Below are positions 25,152 to 33,384 of a stretch of 64,000 nt of DNA, one piece after another. Below the pieces are notes generated by a model, which was not told the origin of the DNA, ran no database searches, and was given only the letters and a program-made list of their open reading frames with translations. The stretch is from positions 1,984,001 to 2,048,000 of the forward strand of contig CP119321.1 in the NCBI GenBank assembly GCA_029202445.1. Reading direction: 5' to 3'. Made by a program: the position numbers and the translations under genes. The DNA comes from Candidatus Microbacterium phytovorans. Its GTDB lineage: Bacteria > Actinomycetota > Actinomycetes > Actinomycetales > Microbacteriaceae. How positions within the stretch are numbered: the stretch's first letter is position 1; every line of letters starts with the position of its first letter.

Positions 25152-26875
25152 TCGACGTCGTCGAAGCGTCGATCGCCGACCTCCGGGCCGCGCTGAAGAC
25201 CGGGCGGACCACGGCCGTCGAACTCGTCGACGCCTACCTCGCCCGCATCGACGCCTACGACGGCCCCGACACGCCCACCGCGCTGCGAGCCGTCGTCGTG
25301 CGCAACCCCGCAGCACGGGAGGAAGCCGCCGCCAGCGACACCCGCCGGGCGCACGGCGCCTCCCGCGGCCCGCTCGACGGCATCCCGTACACCGCGAAGG
25401 ACAGCTACCTCGTCACCGGGCTGACGGCGGCGGCCGGGTCTCCCGCGTTCGCCGACCTTGTCGCCCAGCGCGACGCCTTCACGATCGAACGACTCCGCGC
25501 GGCGGGGGCGATCTGCCTGGGGCTCACCAACATGCCCCCGATGGCCAACGGCGGCATGCAGCGCGGCCTCTACGGCCGGGCCGAGAGCCCGTACAACGCG
25601 GCGTACCTCGCGGCGCCGTTCGCGTCGGGCTCCTCCAACGGCTCGGGTACGGCCACGGCGGCGAGCTTCGCGGCGTTCGGGCTCGGCGAGGAGACCTGGT
25701 CGAGCGGGCGGGGACCGGCATCCCACAACGCCCTGTGCGCCTACACGCCGTCCCGCGGCGTGATCTCGGTGCGGGGCAACTGGCCGCTCGTCCCCACGAT
25801 GGACGTCGTCGTGCCCCACACGCGCACGATGGCCGACCTCCTGGAGGTGCTCGACGTCATCGTCGCCGACGACCCCCGCACCCGGGGGGACTTCTGGCGT
25901 GTGCAGCCGTGGGTGCCCCTGCCGGCCGCCTCCGCCGTGCGGCCCGCGTCATACCCGGCCCTCGCGGCGGACGCCGACCTGCGGGGGGTGCGCCTCGGCA
26001 TCCCCCGGATGTACATCGGCGCAGACCCGGATGCCGGAACCGGTTCGCGCGGCGTCGGCGGTCCGACGGGCGAGCCGATCGTCACCCGCCCGACGGTACT
26101 CGCCCTCTGGCGGGCGGCACGCGCCGCGTTGGAGGCGGCCGGCGCCGAGGTCGTCGAGGTCGACTTCCCGGTCGTGAGCAACTACGAGGGCGACCGCGCG
26201 GGTGCCCCCACGATCCTCACGCGCGGACTCGTCTCCCCCGCCTACCTGCGTCGGGAGATCGTCGACCTGTCGGCGTGGGCGTGGGAGGACTTCCTCGCCG
26301 CCAACCGCGACCCGACCCTCTCGTCGCTCGCCGTCGTCGACGGCGGGGCGATCTTCCCGCACCCCGAGGGCGCCCTCCCCGACCGCTACACGGGATTCGA
26401 CGACGACATCGCCGAGTACCCCGAGTGGGTGCGGGCGCACCCCGGTGCCACGCTCGACGACATGCCGGAACTGGCCGACGGACTCCGCGGCCTCGAAGAG
26501 ACCCGCCGCATCGACCTCGAGGAGTGGCTCGACACGCACGGGCTCGACGCCGTCGTCTTCCCCGCCGTCGCCGACGTCGCGCCTGCCGACATGGACGTGA
26601 ACCCCGACTCCGCCGACCTGGGCTGGCGCAACGGCACGTGGATCGCGAACGGCAATCTCGCCATCCGTCACCTCGGCATCCCGACGGTCACCGTCCCGAT
26701 GGCTCTCCTGCCCGATATCGGGATGCCGGTGGGCCTCACGTTCGCCGGGCGCGCCTACGATGACACCGCGCTCCTGCGGTTCGCGATCGCCTTCGAGGCG
26801 ACCGGGAGTCGCCGCGTGGCGCCCCCGCGCACTCCCGCTCTGCCCCTCTCGACCCTGAAGACGGAGACATCATGA
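25148..26875 (+). CDS. Amidase-signature family protein with variant nucleophile loop
   Basis: 575 residues from a GTG that overlaps the deiminase stop (GTGA). Amidase triad: Lys84 in YTAKDSY, cis-Ser in the 161-166 loop GSSNGS, and a presumed nucleophile Ser186 in GEETWSSGRGPAS. The canonical loop is DTGGSIR, so the conserved GG is replaced by WS, which marks a separate subfamily. C-terminal half ends with MPVGLTFAGRAYDDTALLRFAIAFE, typical of the family. It could hydrolyse N-carbamoylputrescine or another amide made by the partner enzymes, in place of a nitrilase-type AguB; that is inference. Confidence 0.85.
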   Translation: MIDVVEASIADLRAALKTGRTTAVELVDAYLARIDAYDGPDTPTALRAVVVRNPAAREEAAASDTRRAHGASRGPLDGIPYTAKDSYLVTGLTAAAGSPAFADLVAQRDAFTIERLRAAGAICLGLTNMPPMANGGMQRGLYGRAESPYNAAYLAAPFASGSSNGSGTATAASFAAFGLGEETWSSGRGPASHNALCAYTPSRGVISVRGNWPLVPTMDVVVPHTRTMADLLEVLDVIVADDPRTRGDFWRVQPWVPLPAASAVRPASYPALAADADLRGVRLGIPRMYIGADPDAGTGSRGVGGPTGEPIVTRPTVLALWRAARAALEAAGAEVVEVDFPVVSNYEGDRAGAPTILTRGLVSPAYLRREIVDLSAWAWEDFLAANRDPTLSSLAVVDGGAIFPHPEGALPDRYTGFDDDIAEYPEWVRAHPGATLDDMPELADGLRGLEETRRIDLEEWLDTHGLDAVVFPAVADVAPADMDVNPDSADLGWRNGTWIANGNLAIRHLGIPTVTVPMALLPDIGMPVGLTFAGRAYDDTALLRFAIAFEATGSRRVAPPRTPALPLSTLKTETS

Positions 26876-28236
26876 CCGCCGACGCCGCTCGCATGCACGA
26901 GGTCAGCGAAGAGGCCGCGACCATCGTCGACCTCGTTCTGGACTACTCCCGGCGCCGCCTCCTGTCGCGTGAGACGCCGCTGGACAAGCCGCTGTCGGCG
27001 CCGGAGCTGTCGCGGCTGGCCGGCCGCACGATCGACGAGGACGGGATCGGCGCGCGCAAGGCGCTGTCGGTCTTCGAGCACGTGCTGGCTCCGGCGTGCA
27101 TCACGACCGACGACCCGCAGTACCTGTCGTTCATCCCGTCGGCGCCGTCGAAAGCCGCCGCGGCGTTCGACCTCGTCGTCTCGGCGAGCGCCCTCTACGG
27201 CGGCTCCTGGTTGGAGGGTGCGGGGGCCGTGCACGCCGAGAACGAAGTGCTGCGCTGGCTCGGCTCCGAATTCGGGCTCCCCGACGGCGCCGGCGGCGTG
27301 TTCGTGCAGGGCGGCACCCTCGGCAACCTCTCGGCCCTCGTCGCCGCGCGCGCCCACGCGATCGACACGCGCCCGCGCCCCGACCGGTGGCGCGTCGTGT
27401 GCAGCGCGGAGGCGCACTCCTCGATCGCCTCAGCGGCACGCGTGATGGACATCGAGGTCGTCGCCGTGGCTCCCACCGACGACGGGGTGCTGCGCGCGGA
27501 TGCCGTGGCCGCGGCCCTGGAGGAGTACGGCGCGAGCGTGTTCGCGGTGGTCGCGACCGCCGGTTCGACCAACTTCGGGATCGTCGACGACCTCGCCGGC
27601 ATAGCGGCGCTCAAGGAGCGGTACGACTTCTGGCTGCACGTCGACGGCGCTTACGGCCTGGCGGCCATGCTGTCGCCGCGGGCGCGACCGCTGTTCGCCG
27701 GCGTCGAGCACGCGGACTCGCTCGTCGTCGACCCGCACAAGTGGCTCTTCGCGCCCTTCGACGCGTGCGCCCTGCTCTACCGCGACCCCGAGCTCGGGCG
27801 ACGCGCCCACACGCAGCACGCGGAGTACCTCGACACCCTCACCGAGAAGAGCGACTGGAGCCCGTCCGACTACGCCGCTCACCTCACGCGGCGCCCCCGG
27901 GGCCTCCCGCTGTGGTTCTCGCTGGCCACCTACGGCGCCGGCGTGTACCGCGAGGCGGTGACGGCATCCCTCGACCTCGCACAGCAGATCGCCGACGAGA
28001 TCGAACGGCGCCCGGGTCTCCGCCTCGTGCGGCATCCGCAGCTGTCGGTCGTGGTGTTCGAGCGCGACGGGTGGGACAAGGCCGACTACGAGGCCTGGTC
28101 GGCGCGGCTCCTCGACGACCAGCACGCGTTCGTCACGCCGAGCGGGCACCGCGGGCGCACCAACGCCCGCTTCGCGCTCGTGAACCCCCGCACGACCTTC
28201 GCGCACCTGACGAGGATCCTCGACACGATGGCGTGA
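26872..28236 (+). CDS. Group II PLP-dependent decarboxylase
   Basis: 454 residues, ATGA overlap with the amidase. Features of the aromatic-L-amino-acid/glutamate decarboxylase group: GVFVQGGTLGNLSAL, Asp258 in LHVDGAYGL and PLP Lys290 in VVDPHKWLFAPFDACALLY. These remove the alpha-carboxyl of an amino acid to give the amine. Typical substrates are Glu, Asp, diaminobutyrate, or aromatic amino acids; the sequence does not settle which. Its co-transcription with an agmatine-deiminase-like enzyme leaves open whether it makes an amine that feeds that step. Confidence 0.85.
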   Translation: MTADAARMHEVSEEAATIVDLVLDYSRRRLLSRETPLDKPLSAPELSRLAGRTIDEDGIGARKALSVFEHVLAPACITTDDPQYLSFIPSAPSKAAAAFDLVVSASALYGGSWLEGAGAVHAENEVLRWLGSEFGLPDGAGGVFVQGGTLGNLSALVAARAHAIDTRPRPDRWRVVCSAEAHSSIASAARVMDIEVVAVAPTDDGVLRADAVAAALEEYGASVFAVVATAGSTNFGIVDDLAGIAALKERYDFWLHVDGAYGLAAMLSPRARPLFAGVEHADSLVVDPHKWLFAPFDACALLYRDPELGRRAHTQHAEYLDTLTEKSDWSPSDYAAHLTRRPRGLPLWFSLATYGAGVYREAVTASLDLAQQIADEIERRPGLRLVRHPQLSVVVFERDGWDKADYEAWSARLLDDQHAFVTPSGHRGRTNARFALVNPRTTFAHLTRILDTMA

Positions 28237-28273
28237 GGCTGTAGGGACGAATGCAGGCCTGGGACCGAATGCA

Positions 28274-28314
28274 GGAGAGGGCCCCGCCGAAGCCCGTACG
28301 GCGGAGCCCTCTCC
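28274..28314 (+). terminator. Long hairpin terminator after decarboxylase operon
   Basis: GGAGAGGGCCCCGCCG at 28274-28289 pairs with CGGCGGAGCCCTCTCC at 28299-28314 with one mismatch, giving a 16-bp stem and 9-nt loop. There is no T tract, as is common for high-GC actinobacterial terminators. The rest of 28237-28528 holds no convincing gene. Confidence 0.75.
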
Positions 28315-28516
28315 GGAAGATGCGGGAGTCGACAGCGACCCGAACGACATCGCCTCTACCGCATCCCACCCGATGTTGCATGTCCAGGCTAGGCGCGCGG
28401 AGGAGAGTCAGCGCACCCGTTGACTCCGTGGGCACCGAACTGCTACACGCACGGCGACGGACGCGGACGGATGCTGACGGACGCTGACCCGCGGATGCCG
28501 TGTCGGCGCCCGGCGC

Positions 28517-28528
28517 TAACCTCGCCGA
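28517..28528 (+). promoter_or_regulatory. Possible leaderless -10 box
   Basis: TAACCT at 28517-28522 lies 6 nt before the GTG start at 28529, with no Shine-Dalgarno between, the leaderless pattern seen elsewhere in the window. Confidence 0.4.
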
Positions 28529-28948
28529 GTGGATGACCCCCTGCCGCAGCGCTGCCTCCTGTGCGGCGCGACCGCGGGCGTTCGCCGCGACGGACAGTGG
28601 CACTGCGCCGTCTGCGACTGGCGGGTGGGCGACGCGCCCGACCCCGACCTGCCGCCGCCCCGCGTCGACGTCGTCTACTACCTGCGCTGGCGGGAGCGGA
28701 TCAAGATCGGCACGTCGCACCGGCCGCGTCAGCGTCTCGCGGCGATCCTCCACGAGGAGCTCCTCGCGTTCGAACCGGGCGACCGCGCACTCGAACAGCA
28801 ACGGCACCGGGAGTTCGCCGACCTCCGTGAGGGCGGCGAGTGGTTCACCGCCGACCCTCGACTGCTGGCTCACATCGCCGCGGTGGCCGGCGGCATCCCT
28901 CCGTGGGACGCCTACGCTCGCTGGGTCGCCGACGCCTACCGCCGGTGA
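28529..28948 (+). CDS. Zinc-ribbon plus GIY-YIG nuclease-like protein
   Basis: 139 residues. An N-terminal zinc ribbon has Cys9-x2-Cys12 and Cys26-x2-Cys29. It is followed by a GIY-YIG-like core of the T5orf172/MUG113 type: VVYYLRW (48-54), IKIGTSHRPRQRL (59-70), then Glu89 in ALEQQRHREFADLR and GEWF. The usual catalytic Tyr, Arg and Glu positions appear present. The family includes phage and restriction-like nucleases; this short form may bind and nick DNA. No partner gene is evident. Confidence 0.75.
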   Translation: MDDPLPQRCLLCGATAGVRRDGQWHCAVCDWRVGDAPDPDLPPPRVDVVYYLRWRERIKIGTSHRPRQRLAAILHEELLAFEPGDRALEQQRHREFADLREGGEWFTADPRLLAHIAAVAGGIPPWDAYARWVADAYRR

Positions 28949-28961
28949 GCGGAGCGATCGG

Positions 28962-29663
28962 TCAGTCGACCAGATTCGTGCCACCGCATCGGGTAGATGG
29001 GTATGCCGTGATGAGCATTCGACCAGTCTCCCCGAGCGCCACACGAACATCCTGGCTGAAGACGAGCTTGCCGTCCGATTTTCGATACAGGAACACCTTG
29101 CGCGAGTAACAGAAGCGTGTGCCGCTCGAGCTAGCCTGATCAGGATCTCTGAGAGTCCATGCCATAGACCATCCGGCGATGCCCCTCCAAGGGACGCCCC
29201 CTGCCCGGCTGCCCATCCGGGTCCAGTCATCCATGTGGTTCGCCAGGATGTGCCGGTAACCGTATTTGGCGTTGCCGCAGCTGAGTGTTGCGACAGAACC
29301 GCGCGGGATCTTTGTTGAGACGCGAAGACGCGTGTACGAAGCGACGAACTGGCTTTCGTCATCGAAGAGCCCGCAGCCCCTCCAGTTCGTCGGGGTGGGA
29401 GCGAGCGGAGGGAAAGTGTTTCCTCCGGCCAGTGTGTCTACCTGTGCGGGTTTGGCCACCTGGCCGACGTCCAGATATGCGACTTTGCGCGCCTCTCCCG
29501 GTGTGAGCGGAGCCGGGGCAAGCACGAGGCGCTCACCCGAAGCTCCCAAGAGAACCACCGGCAAGTCGTGTCCGTCACTCTCCTGGTGATCCGGCGGAGC
29601 TTGCGTCAATGAGACCCACAGTAGGGCCGAAGCGAGCACCTTCAAGGACAGAGCCCTAGCCAT
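28962..29663 (-). CDS. Secreted orphan protein in AT-richer DNA
   Basis: 233 residues from ATG 29663 (GGAG 9 nt upstream). An N-terminal hydrophobic segment (ALSLKVLASALLWVSLTQA) looks like a signal peptide. The mature part has an unusual set of Cys, Trp and His residues: CGLFDDESQFVASYTRL, SCGNAKYGYRHILANHMDDW and FCYSRKVFLYRKSDGKLVF. I do not recognise the family. Codon use is less G/C-biased than in the neighbours, suggesting recent acquisition. The upstream extension to 29828 lacks a ribosome-binding site. Confidence 0.6.
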   Translation of the reverse strand: MARALSLKVLASALLWVSLTQAPPDHQESDGHDLPVVLLGASGERLVLAPAPLTPGEARKVAYLDVGQVAKPAQVDTLAGGNTFPPLAPTPTNWRGCGLFDDESQFVASYTRLRVSTKIPRGSVATLSCGNAKYGYRHILANHMDDWTRMGSRAGGVPWRGIAGWSMAWTLRDPDQASSSGTRFCYSRKVFLYRKSDGKLVFSQDVRVALGETGRMLITAYPSTRCGGTNLVD

Positions 29664-29799
29664 CGTCAATACTCCAATCGTCTGAACTAAAGACGACAGG
29701 CGGACGAGATACTGACGGGCAGCATTCATGGCGTGCCTGGCGTCAATGGTGCGGCATACAATTCTTCGGATGCCCACGCACCGGGAGGGAGGAGAGGCG

Positions 29800-30093
29800 A
29801 TGCGACCGACGCGGCATGTGCACGTCATGGCGGACTACGGCGCCTTCCCCCTGTGGGAACGATCCGCCGACAGACCCCCAGGAGACGTGGACCCGGCGAC
29901 GCTTCCCCTCACCCCCGCGCTGCGGACCGCACTGCTCGAGTGGGCGAGGGAGTACGACGAACGTTCTCCCTCGGAGGCCGGCCACGTCGACGCTCGAAGT
30001 CCTCGTGAGTGGCGGCGCCGAGGACGACGCCTGGCGCGAGACGTGCGCCGTCAGTTGCGGGGCATTGCTCGCGTGACGTCGCACATCGCCTGA
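29800..30093 (+). CDS. Small hypothetical protein, 97 residues
   Basis: ATG 29800 is preceded by GGGAGGAGAGG, one of the stronger ribosome-binding sites here. The product (MRPTRHVHVMADYGAFPLWE, DVDPATLPLTPALRTALLEWAREYDE, then a basic tail RRRGRRLARDVRRQL) resembles small actinobacterial proteins beginning with MADYG...LW and ending in an Arg-rich helix. The function of these is unknown. Divergent from the secreted orphan. Confidence 0.6.
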   Translation: MRPTRHVHVMADYGAFPLWERSADRPPGDVDPATLPLTPALRTALLEWAREYDERSPSEAGHVDARSPREWRRRGRRLARDVRRQLRGIARVTSHIA

Positions 30094-30176
30094 GCGGAAG
30101 TCGCAGGAGCGGCAGTACGGCGGCAAAACGAAAGGCAGGCGTCGCCGCCTGCCATGTCCAGGATATCGCGGGGGTG

Positions 30177-30196
30177 GGGGCTTGCGGCAAGGCCCC
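30177..30196 (+). promoter_or_regulatory. Rifamycin-associated element (RAE)
   Basis: GGGGCTTGCGGCAAGGCCCC, an inverted repeat matching the actinobacterial RAE consensus as I recall it. RAEs lie upstream of rifamycin-inactivation genes and helR-type genes and are needed for rifamycin induction in Streptomyces. Here a TTGCGG within it (30182-30187) could be the -35, with CATACT at 30207-30212 as the -10, about 32 nt before the TTG start of the HelR gene. Confidence 0.85.
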
Positions 30197-30243
30197 GTCG
30201 GGGGCGCATACTGGTCGGCCGCCGCCGAACGGAGCCCACCTCC

Positions 30244-32388
30244 TTGACCGACATCTTCGCCCTGCCCGACACCCTCGCCGCCAAATCATCACCCGAACGG
30301 ATCGGCGCCGACGCCCGCCGCTTCGCCGCCATCGCCGGCGCCCTCGCATCCGAGCGTGCGGCCGCCACGGCGCGCCGCGACGAACTGCGCGCCCTCGCGA
30401 CCCGCCACGGGGAGGCGGCGCTCGAACGCGACCTCGAGGTGCACCGCCTTACGGCTCGACTGCGCGTGCTCGACCGGTTCGGCGTCGACGCGTGCCTCGG
30501 CCGCATCGTCGACGTCGACGGGGCGGTGCTCTACATCGGCCGCTTCGGCGTGACGGCGTCCGACGGCGAGCCGCTCCTGATCGACTGGCGCACACCGGCC
30601 GCCGAGCCCTTCTTCGCCGCGACGCTCGCTCAGCCGCGACGGCTCCGCAGCCGCCGCCGCTACCGCTGGGCGCACGGGCGTGTCGTCGACTATTGGGACG
30701 AGATCCTCGACGGCACCGACGACGACGCCCTCTCCCCCGACGATCAGTCGGCATTCCTCGCGAGCCTCGGCGCCGCGCGGTCGCCCCGGATGCGCGATGT
30801 GCTCGGCACGATCCAATCCGACCAGGATGCCGCGATCCGCGCACCCTCCCGGGGCGCCCTCGTCGTCGACGGCGGTCCGGGCACCGGCAAGACGGTCGTC
30901 GCTCTCCACCGCGCGGCGTATCTGCAGTACGCCGACCCGCGCCTCGGCGCCGGCCGCGGCGGGGTGCTCGTCGTCGGCCCCCACGCGGCCTACCTGTCGT
31001 ACGTGGAGGACGTGCTCCCGAGCCTCGGCGAGGAGGGCGTGCACCTGTGCACCCTCCGCGACCTCGTCGCCGAGGGTGCGACGGCGGTCGCCGAGACCGA
31101 CCCCGTCGCCGCACGGGTGAAGGCCTCGGGACGGTTCGAGGATGCCGTCGAGCCGGCGGTCCGCGGGTACGAGCGGCCGCCCGTCGACGATCTCGTGGTG
31201 GAGACACCGTGGGGCGAGGTGTGGGTGACGGCGTCCGAATGGGCAGAGGCGTTCGACGCCGCCGACGCGAGCCTCCCCCACAACACGGCGCGCGATCAGG
31301 TGTGGGGTGAACTCCTCGACCTCCTCGTCGATCTCCACGGATCAGACGACGACGAGATCTCCGCCGAGCAGGTGCGCCGCGCCCTAGCCCGTGACGAAGA
31401 CCTCGGCCGCGCGTTCTCCCGCGCGTGGCCGATCCTCGATCCCGTGCGGGTCGTGTCCGACCTCTACCGCTTGCCCGACTACCTGCGCGCCTGCGCGCCG
31501 TGGTTGAGCGACGAAGAGATCGCCGCGGTGCACCGGCATCCGCCCGGCGCGTGGACCACCGCCGACCTGCCGGTGCTCGACGCCGCCCGGCGACGCGTCG
31601 GAGACCCGGAGGAGCTGCGCGTGCAGCGGCGGCGCGAAGCGGCGCGCGAGGAGGAGCGCGAAGTGCGGGAGCGGGTCGTGGCGGAGCTGATTGCGGCCGA
31701 CGACAGCGACCTCATGCTCATGTCGCTCCTGCGCGGTCAGGACGCGCAGAACTCCCTCGCCGACGAGGCGGCGCTCCCGACGGTTCACCCCGACGAGCTC
31801 GCAGGCCCCTTCGCGCACATCGTCGTCGACGAGGCGCAGGAGCTCACCGACGCGCAGTGGCGGATGCTGCTGCGCCGCTGCCCGAGCAGGAGCGTCACCG
31901 TCGTCGGCGACCGCGCCCAGGCGCGCGAGGGGTTCGCGGAGACCTGGGAGGAGCGGCTGGCCCGCGTCGGCTTCGACCGCGTCGCGCGGTGCGCGCTCAC
32001 CGTCAACTACCGCACCCCCGAGGAGGTCATGACGGTCGCCGAACCGGCGATCCGCGCGGTGCTCCCCGATGCGAACGTCCCCACGTCGGTGCGGCGCTCC
32101 GGCATCCCGGTGAAAGAGGGCGCACTGAGCGATCTCGATGAGGTGCTCCGCGCGTGGATCGCCGCGCAAGCCGACGGCACCGCCGCCGTCATCGGACTGC
32201 GCCCGACCGTGCCCGCAGGACTGCCGTCCCGCGTACGCGCGATGACACCCGAGCTCGCGAAGGGATTGGAGTTCGATCTGGTGGTGCTGCTCGATCCCGA
32301 CGGATTCGGCGAAGGGCTCACCGCCGGCGTCGACCGCTACGTCGCGCTGACACGGTCGACGCGGGAACTGGTCATCCTGCGTCGCTGA
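30244..32388 (+). CDS. helR: HelR: RNA polymerase recycling motor ATPase
   Basis: 714 residues from a TTG at 30244 (GGAG 9 nt upstream). It is a UvrD/HelD-like SF1 ATPase: Walker A GGPGTGKT at 210-217, DEAQ box in HIVVDEAQELTDAQW, motif III-like VTVVGDRAQA, and a C-terminal LTRSTRELVIL. An N-terminal coiled-coil with YIGRFGVTASDGEPLLIDWRTPAAEPFF is typical of HelD/HelR. HelR removes stalled or rifamycin-bound RNA polymerase from DNA and gives rifampicin tolerance. The RAE just upstream supports HelR rather than a generic helicase. Convergent with the glycosylase gene. Confidence 0.92.
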   Translation: MTDIFALPDTLAAKSSPERIGADARRFAAIAGALASERAAATARRDELRALATRHGEAALERDLEVHRLTARLRVLDRFGVDACLGRIVDVDGAVLYIGRFGVTASDGEPLLIDWRTPAAEPFFAATLAQPRRLRSRRRYRWAHGRVVDYWDEILDGTDDDALSPDDQSAFLASLGAARSPRMRDVLGTIQSDQDAAIRAPSRGALVVDGGPGTGKTVVALHRAAYLQYADPRLGAGRGGVLVVGPHAAYLSYVEDVLPSLGEEGVHLCTLRDLVAEGATAVAETDPVAARVKASGRFEDAVEPAVRGYERPPVDDLVVETPWGEVWVTASEWAEAFDAADASLPHNTARDQVWGELLDLLVDLHGSDDDEISAEQVRRALARDEDLGRAFSRAWPILDPVRVVSDLYRLPDYLRACAPWLSDEEIAAVHRHPPGAWTTADLPVLDAARRRVGDPEELRVQRRREAAREEEREVRERVVAELIAADDSDLMLMSLLRGQDAQNSLADEAALPTVHPDELAGPFAHIVVDEAQELTDAQWRMLLRRCPSRSVTVVGDRAQAREGFAETWEERLARVGFDRVARCALTVNYRTPEEVMTVAEPAIRAVLPDANVPTSVRRSGIPVKEGALSDLDEVLRAWIAAQADGTAAVIGLRPTVPAGLPSRVRAMTPELAKGLEFDLVVLLDPDGFGEGLTAGVDRYVALTRSTRELVILRR

Positions 32389-32402
32389 GGCGCGCCGCAT
32401 TG

Positions 32403-33287
32403 TCAGGGGGCGGGCGGGTGCTCCCCGTCGAGCTGACAGACGGGGCAGTACTGCGCCGCGCCCTTCGATCCCGGAACGTCGGCCACGAGCCCTCCGCACA
32501 CGGGGCAGTGCTCGCCCGTGCGCCCGTGCACCCGCATCGACGCGACCTTCCGCGCCTTCAGTTCGGCGATCGGCGCGCCCGAACGGTCGGCGAGCGCCCC
32601 CGTCAGCACCTCTCGGATCGCGGCGAACAGCCGGGCGCGCTCCCCCTCGTCCAAATCCCCCGCATGCCGCAGCGGGTACAGCCGCGCGACGTGGAGGATC
32701 TCGTCGGAGTACGCGTTCCCGATGCCGGCGAGCGACTCCTGCTCCTGCAGCACCGCCTTCAGCTGCTTGCGGCGACCCGCCACGACCCGCTCCAGGTCGG
32801 TGAGGGCGAAGGCGTCGTCGAGGGGGTCGGGACCGAGCTTCGCGATCGCCGCCACCTCGGCCGCGTCATCGACGACCGAGAGCCCGAACGACAGCCACGT
32901 TCCGGCATCCGTCAGGACGAACGCCTCGCCGTCATCGAGGGTCAGCCGGCCGATCGGCGCGGCAGCGGGAGCGGTTTCGGTGGGAGCGGGCGCGGTGGTG
33001 ACGGTGTCCGACAGACCCGCGGATGCCGCGGCCTCCCCGGCCGGCTCCCACCGCAGCCACCCGGCACGGCCGAAGCTCACGACGAGCACGGCCCCGTCCG
33101 TGGCGACCGCGAGGTGCTTGCCGTGACGGGTGACGTCGGTCACGGCACGCCCCGCGAGCTCGCCGAGCGGCCGCGCGCGGGTCTTCAGGGCACGGAACTC
33201 GTCGAGCTCGACCGCATCGATGAGGCGTCCCACGGCCCGCTCGCGCACGAACCGCGCGAGCACCTCGACCTCGGGCGACTCCGGCAT
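32403..33287 (-). CDS. Fpg/Nei family DNA glycosylase
   Basis: 294 residues, start fixed by the family's MPESPEVEVLARFV N-terminus, where Pro2 and Glu3 form the catalytic end. The helix-two-turn-helix region is QEQESLAGIGNAYSDEILHVARLYPLR. The C-terminal zinc finger is CPVCGG...YCPVCQ (four Cys). It excises oxidised bases and cleaves the AP site. A 25-residue Thr/Ala/Pro-rich insertion (near 100-120) sits between the beta-sandwich strands and is unusual in length. The lesion specificity (Fpg versus Nei) is not assigned. Confidence 0.9.
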   Translation of the reverse strand: MPESPEVEVLARFVRERAVGRLIDAVELDEFRALKTRARPLGELAGRAVTDVTRHGKHLAVATDGAVLVVSFGRAGWLRWEPAGEAAASAGLSDTVTTAPAPTETAPAAAPIGRLTLDDGEAFVLTDAGTWLSFGLSVVDDAAEVAAIAKLGPDPLDDAFALTDLERVVAGRRKQLKAVLQEQESLAGIGNAYSDEILHVARLYPLRHAGDLDEGERARLFAAIREVLTGALADRSGAPIAELKARKVASMRVHGRTGEHCPVCGGLVADVPGSKGAAQYCPVCQLDGEHPPAP

Positions 33288-33384
33288 GCGCCCATCCTGC
33301 CCCTCGGGCTCTGGAGGGTCCAGCGGTGGCGGTGAGTGGCTCGCATATCTTGGTCGGACGGCAGGCGAGAAATGAGGGACGTGC

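Noticed and set aside
28251..28487. 78-codon plus-strand frame
   Set aside because: Runs through the terminator hairpin, lacks a ribosome-binding site and has Arg-rich composition.
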